NCBI GenBank assembly: GCA_030431775.1
Contig: JAUIHW010000020.1
Coordinates: 1-64,000, forward strand
Length of the DNA: 64,000 nucleotides
Reading direction: 5' to 3'
From: Gammaproteobacteria bacterium
GTDB taxonomy: Bacteria; Pseudomonadota; Gammaproteobacteria; Pseudomonadales; JAUIET01
Made by a program: the position numbers and the translations under genes. Shown in pieces: positions 45,186-55,301 of this stretch. The stretch's first letter is position 1; the number at the start of each line of letters is the position of its first letter. The notes below the pieces were generated by a model that worked only from the letters and a program-made list of their open reading frames with translations, was not told where the DNA came from and made no database searches.

Positions 45186-46145
45186 ATGGATTCAAAACAA
45201 AAAAATCCAAATAGTGTTCCAGACTTTATTGGTATCGGGGCAGCTCGCAGTGGCACAACTTGGCTGCACACTCAATTAAAAGCTCAGAAGGATGTCTGGC
45301 TTCCTCCGGTTAAAGAGGTGCATTATTTTGATAGAAGCCCAGACTACAATTCGCCAAACAAACTTGCCATTGAATCACCCGTAAGTAGAATATTGAACCC
45401 AGCCAATTGGGACGCCAGAACCTGCCTAAAGTTTCTGCGTGATGCTTCGCTGTCTTTGGCCAATCGAAACGACGCAAGCATTAGCTGGTGGTTAGATTGG
45501 TATCTAGGTAAATACAACGATACTTGGTATCGGAAGTTGTTTTTAGAGCGCAAAGAAGCCTTGAAGGGGGAAATTACACCAGCGTATGGAATTCTTGATA
45601 AAAAGGACATACAGAAGATTTATCAATTGAATCCCAAAATAAAGCTAATCTATCTATTAAGAAACCCAATTGAGAGGGACTGGTCTTCTCTCCGCAAAAG
45701 TGTCGATCGCGGACATCTGACTCTGGATCTTACCTCGATTCATGAAATTAAGAATACCTTAATCCAGCAACAAACAGCAGACCGAAGTGACTATCTGAAA
45801 ACTATTAGTCATTATCTTGAAGTGTTCCCAGCCGACCAGCTCCTCATTGGCTTTTATGAAGCGATCAACGATGCGCCAGGCAAATTGCTCGAGGAAATAA
45901 TGGCCTTCCTGGGAGTGGAGCCGTTAGCGATTAACTTTTCCTTATTGAGCAGTAAGATCAATGCCTCGCCAAAAGTAGAGATCCCCATAGAGATTCAGAA
46001 GCTGCTAAGCGAAAACCATGAGAAGACAATAAAAGAAGTGCAGCGTGTTATAGGTAGCTATTCAAATGATTGGTTAGGAGATATTTTAGAAGAAGACAGA
46101 AGTACTAGCCTAGCCACTGTTCGTGCGGATCAATTGCAATTTTAG
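45186..46145 (+). CDS. Sulfotransferase domain protein
   Basis: A 319-residue PF00685-like sulfotransferase: FIGIGAARSGTTWLHTQLKA binds the 5'-phosphosulfate of PAPS, and LIYLLRNPIERDWSSLRKSV the 3'-phosphate. Third of five sulfotransferases in this locus. The 3' end overlaps the convergent GT4 gene by four bases. Confidence 0.9.
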   Translation: MDSKQKNPNSVPDFIGIGAARSGTTWLHTQLKAQKDVWLPPVKEVHYFDRSPDYNSPNKLAIESPVSRILNPANWDARTCLKFLRDASLSLANRNDASISWWLDWYLGKYNDTWYRKLFLERKEALKGEITPAYGILDKKDIQKIYQLNPKIKLIYLLRNPIERDWSSLRKSVDRGHLTLDLTSIHEIKNTLIQQQTADRSDYLKTISHYLEVFPADQLLIGFYEAINDAPGKLLEEIMAFLGVEPLAINFSLLSSKINASPKVEIPIEIQKLLSENHEKTIKEVQRVIGSYSNDWLGDILEEDRSTSLATVRADQLQF

Positions 46146-47263
46146 AATTGGCGTTTCTTTTCCCTGAACAATGAGCAAAACAGTTCATATGTAGAATCTG
46201 CAATGCTAGGCCAATCGTAGTGCTGAGCAACCCAGCATCTAATTGCCTCTCTTTCTTGCTGACTATTTTCTTTGGCGCATGCTTCTTCAAGTTTTTTGCT
46301 TAGCTGTTCAGTATCGCCTAATTTAAAATATTGTTGCTCAGGTAGACCAACACATTTATTGGAGGGAATATCGCTAGCCAAGCTAGTTAGACCAAAACTC
46401 AAGGCTTCCAATAAGGCGATTGGTAACCCTTCGTGGCTGGACGGTAATACGAACACGCCAGCATGACAGTAAAGTTGATATAGCTCACGGCCTCTAAGCA
46501 TGCCTGTACACACAATATCCGGATCAATTTCAGCGGCAGCTAATACTTCTTGCTCATAACTGCCGTGATGATCGTCCTCTCCAACCAACACCAATTTCCA
46601 CCCTGGTATATTGGCAATCCTGAAAGCCTCAATGAGGTCCATATGGCGTTTTTCTGGAACAATCCGGCTCACCAGCAGTATATAAGAATGCCGCTTCACA
46701 GCATATCGATCAAGTGTTTGCCAATCTTGAGCCAGATTGGGGATAGTAACCCCGTTTGGTATCAGAGCCGCATTTACACCATGTTTTAATCTGAGCAGAT
46801 CCTTAATCACACCACTAATAGCGATGGTTTCATTAGATGCACGACTACCATAACGTTCTCCTAATCTCAGCACCAGCTTGGCTACCTTACCCCATTTCTC
46901 ACGATCATAGTCGGGGCCGTGGTGGGTCATAACCACTTTTAGCCCAGCCATACGGGCTAGTGGAACCATTATTGCTGGGCCCACAGCATGAATATGAAGA
47001 ATATCTGGTCGTTTAAAAGCGGCATAAAGCACAGCGAGAAATGTATGAATGACTGCCTCAAGAGCCGTTGATTTCGGGCACCAAAGCCTCTTAAATTCAA
47101 TACCCTTCCATTCTTTTAGATCTCGTTCATGGAACCGGTTTCGAGCTACCACTGTAACCTTGCAGCCCCTTTTCACGAGCAGCGGGTAAAGGTTGCTGGC
47201 GTGAGTCTCTACCCCACCCTGAACATTCGGGAAACCCCGCAATCCGCAAACCATGATGTGCAT
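46142..47263 (-). CDS. Family 4 glycosyltransferase (DUF1972-type N-terminus)
   Basis: A 373-residue GT-B enzyme beginning CGLRGFPNVQGGVETHASNL, the sugar-acceptor loop of the rhamnosyltransferase-like GT4 group. The donor domain shows VSRIVPEKRHMDLIEAFR, KLVLVGEDDHHG and the E-x7-E motif within HEGLPIALLEALSFG. It adds one sugar to the repeating unit. Downstream of another GT4 gene (32-base gap) and a sulfotransferase on the same strand. Confidence 0.9.
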   Translation of the reverse strand: MHIMVCGLRGFPNVQGGVETHASNLYPLLVKRGCKVTVVARNRFHERDLKEWKGIEFKRLWCPKSTALEAVIHTFLAVLYAAFKRPDILHIHAVGPAIMVPLARMAGLKVVMTHHGPDYDREKWGKVAKLVLRLGERYGSRASNETIAISGVIKDLLRLKHGVNAALIPNGVTIPNLAQDWQTLDRYAVKRHSYILLVSRIVPEKRHMDLIEAFRIANIPGWKLVLVGEDDHHGSYEQEVLAAAEIDPDIVCTGMLRGRELYQLYCHAGVFVLPSSHEGLPIALLEALSFGLTSLASDIPSNKCVGLPEQQYFKLGDTEQLSKKLEEACAKENSQQEREAIRCWVAQHYDWPSIADSTYELFCSLFREKKRQF

Positions 47264-47295
47264 CGCCTTATCTACCGTAATTATTTGGAAGCTTG

Positions 47296-48525
47296 TTAAT
47301 TATCGATATCGCCGAACTCTTTATATATTTTGATAAGTCGATCTACATACTTCTCTGATGTGAATTCATTTTCCACCCAACTGCACCCGAATCTACCTAA
47401 CTCGGCAATATCCTCAGTTGGCATTTCTTCAATTCGTACTAATGCATTAGCAAGATCTTCTTCATCACCGGCCCTGAAAAGTAAGCCAGAATGATTGCTA
47501 TCAATAAGTTCAGGAATTCCCCCGATATTGGCGCCGATTACGGGCTTACCCAATGCATACGCTTCCATGATGGATATTGGTGCATTTTCGTACCATTCTG
47601 ATGGCAGAACTACACACTTCGACCCAGCAATCACACGATGCAGTTCATCTCCAGTCTGATACCCAAGGAAAGTGATGTCTGCACCGCTAGAAGAGGCCAG
47701 TTGCTGCATTCGATTTAGCTCCGGGCCGGCTCCCGCGATGTGCAATTTTACGCCCGCCTTAGCCGCTGAACGAATAAGTGTGTCAACACCTTTTTCTTCA
47801 GCTAATCGCCCAAAATAAAGAAAATAATCCCCTGGTTCGAAATTGGGTCTAAAGCTTGATGAGTCAACAAAATTTGGGACGTAAACGAAACGCTCGGCGG
47901 GCCAGCCCCATTCAATTAGTTTGTCTTTGTAAAACTTACTCGGAACAACAAATTTTGTTACGTGTTTCTCATAGCTAGAAAGTAACTTGTGCAAACGTGC
48001 TTCTAAATACGCGAGGCCGCTGACGAGTAGAGATCCTTTAAGACATCTATTTCTGATGACCTCCGACAGCCGGCCTCCTTTACAACGCTCACAAACACCT
48101 TTGCTATTCAGCATTTTATAGGCTGGGCAAGCTATTTTCAGATCATGTAGTGTCAAAAAAATAGGCACATTGTGCTGTTTTAATGTCGTTAAAATTGATG
48201 GCGAAATATGGTGATAAATATTGTGACAGTGAGCAATGTCTGGCTTTGTTGCAGCAACTAATTCACTTACCTTTTTCTTGGCCTCAAAGGAGTACAGAGT
48301 TTTAGGTGCAAGTTGAATTTTTTCCCATAAAGAATAGTCTTCTCCAAATTCTATTTCGTCAACAAAGTACTCTTCCCAATCTGATGAGAGATTTTTAGAA
48401 TGTTGCATGCAAAACGTAACAACTTCCCAATCGGTCTGAGCAAACAATCTATTTTGCTCCAAAAATACAACTTCTGCGCCACCGCGCGGATAATGATAGT
48501 TATTGATGCTTAACAGTTTTGGCAT
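47296..48525 (-). CDS. Family 4 glycosyltransferase
   Basis: A 409-residue GT4 enzyme. It starts LSINNYHYPRGGAEVVFLEQ, the acceptor-side glycine motif, and has FGRLAEEKGVDTLIRSAAK, LHIAGAGPELNRM and WYENAPISIMEAYALGKPV in the donor half. A cysteine cluster in the N-terminal half (CPAYKMLNSKGVCERCKGG) is found in some members of this group. Gap of 24 bases after the sulfotransferase gene. Confidence 0.92.
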   Translation of the reverse strand: MPKLLSINNYHYPRGGAEVVFLEQNRLFAQTDWEVVTFCMQHSKNLSSDWEEYFVDEIEFGEDYSLWEKIQLAPKTLYSFEAKKKVSELVAATKPDIAHCHNIYHHISPSILTTLKQHNVPIFLTLHDLKIACPAYKMLNSKGVCERCKGGRLSEVIRNRCLKGSLLVSGLAYLEARLHKLLSSYEKHVTKFVVPSKFYKDKLIEWGWPAERFVYVPNFVDSSSFRPNFEPGDYFLYFGRLAEEKGVDTLIRSAAKAGVKLHIAGAGPELNRMQQLASSSGADITFLGYQTGDELHRVIAGSKCVVLPSEWYENAPISIMEAYALGKPVIGANIGGIPELIDSNHSGLLFRAGDEEDLANALVRIEEMPTEDIAELGRFGCSWVENEFTSEKYVDRLIKIYKEFGDIDN

Positions 48526-48549
48526 GAATCTAAACTCGGGTGGGCAGTA

Positions 48550-49506
48550 TCACTCGTAGCCTAACTGTATATTTAGAGCTCTCGCATGCCGTCCAAAAAA
48601 TTCCAGATCTTCAGCTGACATTTCAGTTTTCCAGCTAGTATCTAGTTTTATCTCTGAAGTTTGGGCAAATCTCATATTATTTCCGTTCGTAATATGAACC
48701 TGGTTGTCCCTGAAATTCATCATTGATGACTCGTAGTCGATGTTCATAAAATCACAAATCTTCCGCATAGCGGCTGTGGGATCTTGTGCAAGCTCTTCAT
48801 ATTTTACTTTCAGCATATGGCTAGCCTTTATATGCTTAGTTAGTACAGGAACAGCACGACGATAGGTATTGGTCCACGCTGATAGAGACTTCTTTCGGCT
48901 AAAGCCGCGTTTCAAGCCAGAATAAAATACAGCACGCCCGTCCCTAACCAGAAATATAATGCGAGTATTTTCCTGGGATTGCTTGTACAAACTAAGCGCT
49001 TCCAGGTAGTGCTTGGAAGAATCAACTACCCAGTCGGATTCAGTATAATCGCGTATCGCTGAAAATAAGGTAACTTTATTTGCCGCCCCCTCATGGATTT
49101 TCGCAACAAACTGCTGCGGTACAATTAAACCATAACGATACTGTAAAAACTGCAGTGCATAAGCCAAGCGGCGCTTCAGGTTCATCCAATTAGTCTGATG
49201 CTTACGATCAACTACTACTCGAGCATTAATATACCCAAGATTCAGTTGATATGGATCTTGTCTAATATCTGCTCCCAATGCCTCCTGGACAATATTTAGG
49301 ATGTCGCACCAAAACTTGCATGAAAGCACAGGTTCTCCACAACAGCACTGTGTATTGAGAGCCAGGTTTTTTGGTAAATGAGTTATTTCTCCTAATGACT
49401 CAACCTTTGAATGAGCGCCAAGTAATAAATCTAGCAACGTAGAGCCAGAATGCCCGGCAGAACATATGAATACAGTACCCTTGGTATGAGTCTGGTTGAG
49501 CATCAT
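48550..49506 (-). CDS. Sulfotransferase family protein
   Basis: A 318-residue protein with the PAPS-binding FICSAGHSGSTLLDLLLG and the 3'-phosphate segment IIFLVRDGRAVFYSGLKRG. Related to Sulfotransfer_3-like proteins. A cluster of cysteines near residues 52-69 (TQCCCGEPVLSCKFWC) is notable and may bind metal or form a structural site. It begins a leftward unit with two GT4 genes. Confidence 0.87.
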   Translation of the reverse strand: MMLNQTHTKGTVFICSAGHSGSTLLDLLLGAHSKVESLGEITHLPKNLALNTQCCCGEPVLSCKFWCDILNIVQEALGADIRQDPYQLNLGYINARVVVDRKHQTNWMNLKRRLAYALQFLQYRYGLIVPQQFVAKIHEGAANKVTLFSAIRDYTESDWVVDSSKHYLEALSLYKQSQENTRIIFLVRDGRAVFYSGLKRGFSRKKSLSAWTNTYRRAVPVLTKHIKASHMLKVKYEELAQDPTAAMRKICDFMNIDYESSMMNFRDNQVHITNGNNMRFAQTSEIKLDTSWKTEMSAEDLEFFGRHARALNIQLGYE

Positions 49507-49748
49507 TGTTACTACTCAAAAATACTAATAATAGTACAGATTATTCCTTGTTGGCCGTCGATTCACCACATATTCTTAACTAGAAACACGACATAGGAAA
49601 ATGGCTGACGGTAATAACTCTTGAAGTCAATTCCAGCTCGTAATGAAGACAACTCGAATTTTGTTCAATGGATGGAGATGTAGACAAGGACATCGAAAGA
49701 CACAGTAGGTACCCACTCCATGATCTGTAAGGAAATCAGCTTCTCACG

Positions 49749-51191
49749 ATGAAAAACAAGATAATTCGGGGGGTAAAATGGGCTTTCGCCGAACAGGCTG
49801 GCGTCCAAATTATCTCCTTCCTGGTATTCCTGCTCCTTGCTAGAGTGCTTGGGCCAACGGCCTTTGGCCTGATAGCTTTGAGCCAGGCGTTTGTCATGTT
49901 TATTACACAAACAGTTCAACAAGGCTTTTCCACAGTAATCATACAGCGAGGCGAGCTGGATGATATGCATGTACAAACTGCGTTCTGGTCAAACCTTATA
50001 TTGTCACTAGTTGCAATAATAGGAGTTCAGCTACTAGCTCCGACGATTGCTCGGGTGTTCAACGAACCTGAACTAGAGGCACTGATGCGGGTACTCTGCG
50101 TTATCTTTGTCTTAACTCCGGTATGGACAATACAGCAGGCTTTGTTTAGGAGGAATCTACAATTCAAGCCTCTAGCCGTACAATCTATTTCAGCATCGAT
50201 GATAGGCAATTTGGTTGCGGTGATTATGGCATTAAACGGTTATGGCGTTTGGAGTCTGGTAGGTCGTGAGATAGTCAGAGTATTGGTTGCGAGCATGCTG
50301 TTGTGGCGTCGCAGCGATTGGCGGCCTAGGCTACAGTTTTCAATTGACAAGTTCATTGAGCTTTGGCAGTACTCGGCGCATGTGATTTGGGGAAATATCA
50401 TTCTCTTCTGTAGCTTGAAGGCAGATAGCCTGATTATAGGATTCGGTCTAGGTTCGAAGGAGCTTGGATATTATCATGTTGCAATGCGATTGATCGCGCT
50501 GCTAAATCAGTTGATATCCCGCACTATTGAAAAAGTCGCCATGCCCGTGTTTTCAAGGTTGCAGGCTGATATACAGCAACTCCGTCAGGCATTTGGCACA
50601 GCAAATCAGTATTCTGCCCTAATAATACTTCCAGTATTCGCAGGTATTGCTCTAACGGTTACTGAGTTTGTGCCCGTAGTTTTTGGAGACAGATGGGATC
50701 CAAGCATTCCTGTAATGCAGGTGCTTCTGATAGCGGGAATCATGCAAAGCTTAATTTATAACAATATTGCATTGGTTATGGGCCTTGGGAAACCTCAAAT
50801 CAGGACCAAGATCATCACCATTGAAGCTGCATTGAAAGTCAGCTTTCTGTTGTTAGCAGTAAGTTATGGATTGATCGCAACCGCGATCGCTGTTGTTGCT
50901 GTCACGCTGATAACCTACCCAATCTGGGTGTTCTCGGCAATACGAATACTCCAGACTCAAATGACTAAGTTTATTTTTTACTTCATCCCTGCTGTCACTT
51001 CTACATTAGTAATGGCAGCAGCTGTAACAGCGGGGAAATACTTTTTGCAAGGTACGGTGCTGGCTATGGAAGTTCTGCTTCTGATCTCTGTTACTGTTGG
51101 TTTTGCAGCTTACACATTATCAACATTGTTGTTGTTTCCCAGACTGTCTAGAGAAATTATAGGAAATATAAATACTGGTAAAGCCAAGTAA
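49749..51191 (+). CDS. Polysaccharide flippase (Wzx-like, MOP superfamily)
   Basis: A 480-residue integral membrane protein with about 12-14 hydrophobic helices. The start GVKWAFAEQAGVQIISFLVF and ARVLGPTAFGLIALSQAFV match PST-type flippases of the MOP family. It would move lipid-linked repeat units from cytoplasm to periplasm. A 242-base region precedes it, with no other supported gene. Confidence 0.92.
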   Translation: MKNKIIRGVKWAFAEQAGVQIISFLVFLLLARVLGPTAFGLIALSQAFVMFITQTVQQGFSTVIIQRGELDDMHVQTAFWSNLILSLVAIIGVQLLAPTIARVFNEPELEALMRVLCVIFVLTPVWTIQQALFRRNLQFKPLAVQSISASMIGNLVAVIMALNGYGVWSLVGREIVRVLVASMLLWRRSDWRPRLQFSIDKFIELWQYSAHVIWGNIILFCSLKADSLIIGFGLGSKELGYYHVAMRLIALLNQLISRTIEKVAMPVFSRLQADIQQLRQAFGTANQYSALIILPVFAGIALTVTEFVPVVFGDRWDPSIPVMQVLLIAGIMQSLIYNNIALVMGLGKPQIRTKIITIEAALKVSFLLLAVSYGLIATAIAVVAVTLITYPIWVFSAIRILQTQMTKFIFYFIPAVTSTLVMAAAVTAGKYFLQGTVLAMEVLLLISVTVGFAAYTLSTLLLFPRLSREIIGNINTGKAK

Positions 51192-51216
51192 GCAAAATAC
51201 AGAAGTTTTAGCAAGA

Positions 51217-53217
51217 TTAAAGGTTGGATGTGTTGTGTTTTGCCTTGATAAAAAATACATCTATCGTATTATCCTTGCTGGTATACACAATAAATTCTGG
51301 ATAATTCTCTCTAAAAAATGTCAAAGGTTCCCCATTCCATTCCTCAGAAAAGGTAACGAGCCAGACGTCATCCGATGCTTCGGATATAACATCGATAACA
51401 TCCCGTTCACGATACAGCAAGGGGAGATCAGTCCATATATCCAGACCTACTGTTGACACATTTCGTTCCCAGAATCGATTTGAACTATGCGGAATATAGA
51501 TGAAATGAGGTCGCTGCTCAAAGTAGATGTCGGCAGGTGTTGGTGCGAAAATTACCAGATCATTTGGCCGCCTGTGTTGGTTCAAATAATCTATGGGGGA
51601 TTCAAAATCTCGCCGCGGTAAAAGATGATTAGCCATGCTATGAGAATAATTCTGCCGATAAATCACCTGGTCCGTGTTGATTTGCAGAAGGTGAGCGTAG
51701 CTGTAGTCTCTAGAGATAACCATGAACGCAACCAGGAAGACCATCATTCCTATCTCTCGAGTTCGTTTTCTAACTTGGAAACGCTGGAATACCAGGTTGA
51801 CTGAAGAAGTAGATGAAATCAAAAATAGTGGATAGAAAAAGAAAGAGTATCTGCTTATTGTCTGATGGGTGCCTGTTACCGAGACAAATAGAATGCAGAC
51901 AATTATAAAAATATAAAGGAATCTCGATGCAGGGTTTTTCTCGTTATTATTAATAATCGTCAAAAACAAACCAATCGCCGTAGTGAGCGCTATAACCGTA
52001 AGTGCTATGGGTACTGAGCGAAACATTGGTGCTGCAAAACGGGGCACAATTTCCGGGAAATTGAAAAGAATAGTAAGCCCCTGCTTCAAACAATCAGGTT
52101 GTTTTTTTACGTTCATGCCTCCAGTCATCAGCCCACACCAATCATCGTTAAATGAAAGGTAACCTACATAGAAAAAAAGCACTATCAGTAAAGGTGCGAA
52201 AAGTAATGCGCCATATTCGGCTATGAGATCAATCAACGATTGACTTCGCTTGGTAGCCAATAAAAGCCCAATGAGTGTAATGGCAAGCGACAATGTGAAC
52301 AAGTTAATAACAGCAGCTACCAGGGACACGGTGAACAAAAGTGGAACTGCCAAGTTAGCGTGATTTCTAGCCCATAGTCGAACGATTGCGTAAAGCACGA
52401 AGAGTGCAGCAAGCGCCAGGGTGGTTGTAGCCGGGATGGAATCAAATATGATTGGAATCAGAATCGGTGGCAGAATTGCAGAAACACCCGGAATTTTATT
52501 ATTTAATGCCGCTAAATCAGCTGGGGATACTGGTTGAGGATAAGGAACACCAAACCTCCAGTATATGAATACCACCACACCAAATCCAATAAGAGCAAAA
52601 TACCAGCCTGCTTTGAATCGTTTTTCGAGAAATGCGGGTACCAAACAAAACAGCAGTAAAAGTAGACTTGCGGCATAAACAAGTATTCCAAAACAGGCTA
52701 GCAGCGCGCAAAAAATCAGAGATCTTTCATGCTTATCAACTACCGCCTTAAACCAGAATACTAAATAAGTTAGAAATAGCAGTTGAAAAGGCGCGTACAT
52801 TCTCGCAAATCTGGCAAACTCTGTTTCCCATAGTGAAAGGGCAAATAATATTACAGATGCACCAGCAACTAACGGCCCGCCCATCCTTTTAGCAAGCAAA
52901 TACAGAGGCAAAATACAAAGGACATTGCACATTGCGGGTATCAGTCGCACCGCGAATTCAAGGTCCATGGGCACCAGCCATAGCAGACCTGCAGTTAAAT
53001 ATTGCTGAGCCAGGCCACGTGTGTAGTAACCACCGCCAGGAAACTCGGGAACACCGCTGCTTAAGATAAAATGAATTGATTTCGCCAGGTAGTATTCGTC
53101 ATCAATCAGAGGTGCAATCCCCAGCCCTGAAAATCTCGCCCAGACGCCAACACCTATGGCAAGGAGAACCGGGAGAAAAAAAAACGATCGGAATTCTTGA
53201 AGTTCTAATTTGCTCAT
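51217..53217 (-). CDS. GT39/PMT-like membrane glycosyltransferase
   Basis: A 666-residue GT-C protein with about a dozen hydrophobic helices and a hydrophilic C-terminal third. The acidic motif in the first periplasmic loop is APLIDDEYYLAKS, the expected D-E position of ArnT/PMT-type enzymes, which use polyprenyl-phosphate sugars. The GtrB-like protein encoded at 24070 could supply such a donor. It starts seven bases after the upstream GT4 stop, so the two are co-transcribed. Confidence 0.88.
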   Translation of the reverse strand: MSKLELQEFRSFFFLPVLLAIGVGVWARFSGLGIAPLIDDEYYLAKSIHFILSSGVPEFPGGGYYTRGLAQQYLTAGLLWLVPMDLEFAVRLIPAMCNVLCILPLYLLAKRMGGPLVAGASVILFALSLWETEFARFARMYAPFQLLFLTYLVFWFKAVVDKHERSLIFCALLACFGILVYAASLLLLLFCLVPAFLEKRFKAGWYFALIGFGVVVFIYWRFGVPYPQPVSPADLAALNNKIPGVSAILPPILIPIIFDSIPATTTLALAALFVLYAIVRLWARNHANLAVPLLFTVSLVAAVINLFTLSLAITLIGLLLATKRSQSLIDLIAEYGALLFAPLLIVLFFYVGYLSFNDDWCGLMTGGMNVKKQPDCLKQGLTILFNFPEIVPRFAAPMFRSVPIALTVIALTTAIGLFLTIINNNEKNPASRFLYIFIIVCILFVSVTGTHQTISRYSFFFYPLFLISSTSSVNLVFQRFQVRKRTREIGMMVFLVAFMVISRDYSYAHLLQINTDQVIYRQNYSHSMANHLLPRRDFESPIDYLNQHRRPNDLVIFAPTPADIYFEQRPHFIYIPHSSNRFWERNVSTVGLDIWTDLPLLYRERDVIDVISEASDDVWLVTFSEEWNGEPLTFFRENYPEFIVYTSKDNTIDVFFIKAKHNTSNL

Positions 53218-53224
53218 TGGGAAC

Positions 53225-54427
53225 TCATAGCAGATCTTTCATAGCTGACTCCACGACGTTCGCAATCTTGCTGTAAGTGCGGTTTGCCATCACATATTCT
53301 TTTCCACGACGACCCATATCGTTTCGCTTACAGGGATCTTCCAGCAAATATAGGATAGCATCTGAGAATGCCTTCTCTTCGTATGGCACGCAAAGCCCAC
53401 CCTGGCTGCGCTCAATCACGAGACTCTGTTCTGGATGGTCATTAGCGACAACGACCTTGCCCATTGCCATATATTCAATAAGTTTGGTCGGTGATGTAGA
53501 GTTCAGTATAGGTGTCGGATAAAAAGGTGACAGGCAGACTTTCGCTCGCTGTACATATTTTAGGGCTTCATCCTGCGGCAGAAACCCAGTTATTGTTACT
53601 GCATTACTTACGCTTAATTCCTGGGCTGCATCAAGTATTTGTTGAGTATCCGCGTCTGCTTCACCGTCGCCAACAAAAATCAGGTTTACATTAGGCTTAG
53701 TTTTTCTAACTTCGGCTAATACACGGACCAGGAAATCCATTCTTCTGGCACCAAGAAGAGTACCGAGATACAGTAAATCGATGTCTTCAGAATTTTTGGA
53801 GCTGTCAGAAAATGCCATTGATCGAAACTTCTCCTCCGAAAAGCCCATTGGTACAGCGGTCATTTTTGTAAGGTCTGCACCGCGAGATTGAAGGTCTTTT
53901 TTCATTTGCTCACTTTGACAGAAAAGATGTTCACACTGATAGACTATGAAACGATAAAGTGCAATATCAAATAACCATCCTCTTATTCGATAAAGAATTG
54001 GATATCGCGCTGTTCCTGTTTTTGCCTCATAAAGTGAAGCTTCAGGAAATGGGTATGAGAGCCAATATATGAACTTGGCAGGCCTATGTCTGCAGGTTAA
54101 GCCGGCGACGATTGCCGCAAGGAACTTATCCTTTACCAATATAAAATCGTAAGCGTTTTCTCGAGACAAGCGAAGCATCCTGCAGTCATTGAGAAAACTG
54201 TACCAGTGCTTACGAAGTCTATTCCACAATCTTTCTCCTGCATCCGTGCGACCTACATATACAGTGGACCCAGACCAAGTTGTGGTAAAGCTTTCATCGC
54301 ATTGTTCCTCAGAATGTAAAAGCCAGTCTACTGTATGCCCCCTGGAAACCATTTCCTTGCCAAAAAGCTCGGTAACATCAACCCGAAAGGGTGGATATTT
54401 ATCAGACGAAATGAAGAGGATATTCAC
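53225..54427 (-). CDS. Family 4 glycosyltransferase
   Basis: A 400-residue GT-B enzyme: ILFISSDKYPPFRVDVTELF at the start, and in the donor half LLYLGTLLGARRMDFLVRVL, LIFVGDGEADADTQQIL and LIEYMAMGKVVVANDH. The start overlaps the upstream sulfotransferase stop by four bases. It probably transfers a sugar in repeat-unit assembly. Confidence 0.9.
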   Translation of the reverse strand: MNILFISSDKYPPFRVDVTELFGKEMVSRGHTVDWLLHSEEQCDESFTTTWSGSTVYVGRTDAGERLWNRLRKHWYSFLNDCRMLRLSRENAYDFILVKDKFLAAIVAGLTCRHRPAKFIYWLSYPFPEASLYEAKTGTARYPILYRIRGWLFDIALYRFIVYQCEHLFCQSEQMKKDLQSRGADLTKMTAVPMGFSEEKFRSMAFSDSSKNSEDIDLLYLGTLLGARRMDFLVRVLAEVRKTKPNVNLIFVGDGEADADTQQILDAAQELSVSNAVTITGFLPQDEALKYVQRAKVCLSPFYPTPILNSTSPTKLIEYMAMGKVVVANDHPEQSLVIERSQGGLCVPYEEKAFSDAILYLLEDPCKRNDMGRRGKEYVMANRTYSKIANVVESAMKDLL

Positions 54428-55269
54428 AAATTATCCCACTGCTTAGCAGGGTCTAACAACTTTTTACACGCACTCAAATAAGCGTCAGCGCACTGAACGT
54501 CGATTATGTTAGTTTCAGCATCCCCCAAACGATTTGCCTTATTGGTACTGGAAGAATGAATCAAGTCGCAATAACTGGACTCATATTTGAGCTTGGCAAA
54601 GTCAAACAATATGGGTAAATGAGTCTTCGGAGCCATGACGAGTGAGTCATAGTCGACTACCAGCAAGCATTCCGCACTCAACCGACTTCCAATTTCATGC
54701 ATTTGGGAAATCTTGGCATTGTACGAAGCACAGGCTTTTTCGACCCTTCTCAATAATTTTTCAGACTCCTCGTCTTGAATGTGTCTATCAAAATGAATGC
54801 CGCACGCGTCGTAAAGCTCGTTAAATGCATACCGGTCCCAATTGTATAGCATGGAGTAAATAACAGACCTTGGGTTTCTCAAAACCCAAACTAATTTAAA
54901 TTCTTTTTGTTGTTCAAAATACTCAACATATCGATCATTTAAATAAGTGGTTTGAAAGCAATATCTCCGGGACCTATCCGCATGCTCCCTACCCGCCAGT
55001 ATAAGAGCTGCATCCAGTTCTTCATCATGGCTAATCCAGAAATTACCAAGTCTGCCTCCTTGGGTTAACAAACGGCTTATCGCCGTTGTGCCCGAACGCT
55101 GGCAACCGGCAACAAGTATCGAATCAGAGTACTGATAAAGGTTTACCAACAGACCGCTTTTCTGAGTTCGCACCTCACGAGCGAACCTCTGCCACGTTCT
55201 GATTCGACCAAAGTAATCTGTATGCTCTCTAAGCCATTTTCTAACTACTACAGGCCGCATAGTCGTCAT
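54424..55269 (-). CDS. Sulfotransferase-like protein
   Basis: About 281 residues from the ATG at 55269 (MTTMRPVVVRKWL); earlier starts would overlap the priming transferase gene. The 5'-phosphosulfate loop is ILVAGCQRSGTTAISRLL and LVWVLRNPRSVIYSMLYNW resembles the 3'-phosphate motif. Fifth sulfotransferase in the locus and in the same transcription unit as the initiating sugar transferase, so it is probably linked to the core repeat unit. Confidence 0.85.
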   Translation of the reverse strand: MTTMRPVVVRKWLREHTDYFGRIRTWQRFAREVRTQKSGLLVNLYQYSDSILVAGCQRSGTTAISRLLTQGGRLGNFWISHDEELDAALILAGREHADRSRRYCFQTTYLNDRYVEYFEQQKEFKLVWVLRNPRSVIYSMLYNWDRYAFNELYDACGIHFDRHIQDEESEKLLRRVEKACASYNAKISQMHEIGSRLSAECLLVVDYDSLVMAPKTHLPILFDFAKLKYESSYCDLIHSSSTNKANRLGDAETNIIDVQCADAYLSACKKLLDPAKQWDNL

Positions 55270-55301
55270 ATTCTTATATTTCACAACAACGCCAGAGAAG
55301 C

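Noticed and set aside
49665-49976. 103-codon minus-strand frame at the flippase start
   Set aside because: It overlaps the N-terminal coding part of the flippase gene, whose protein is well supported.
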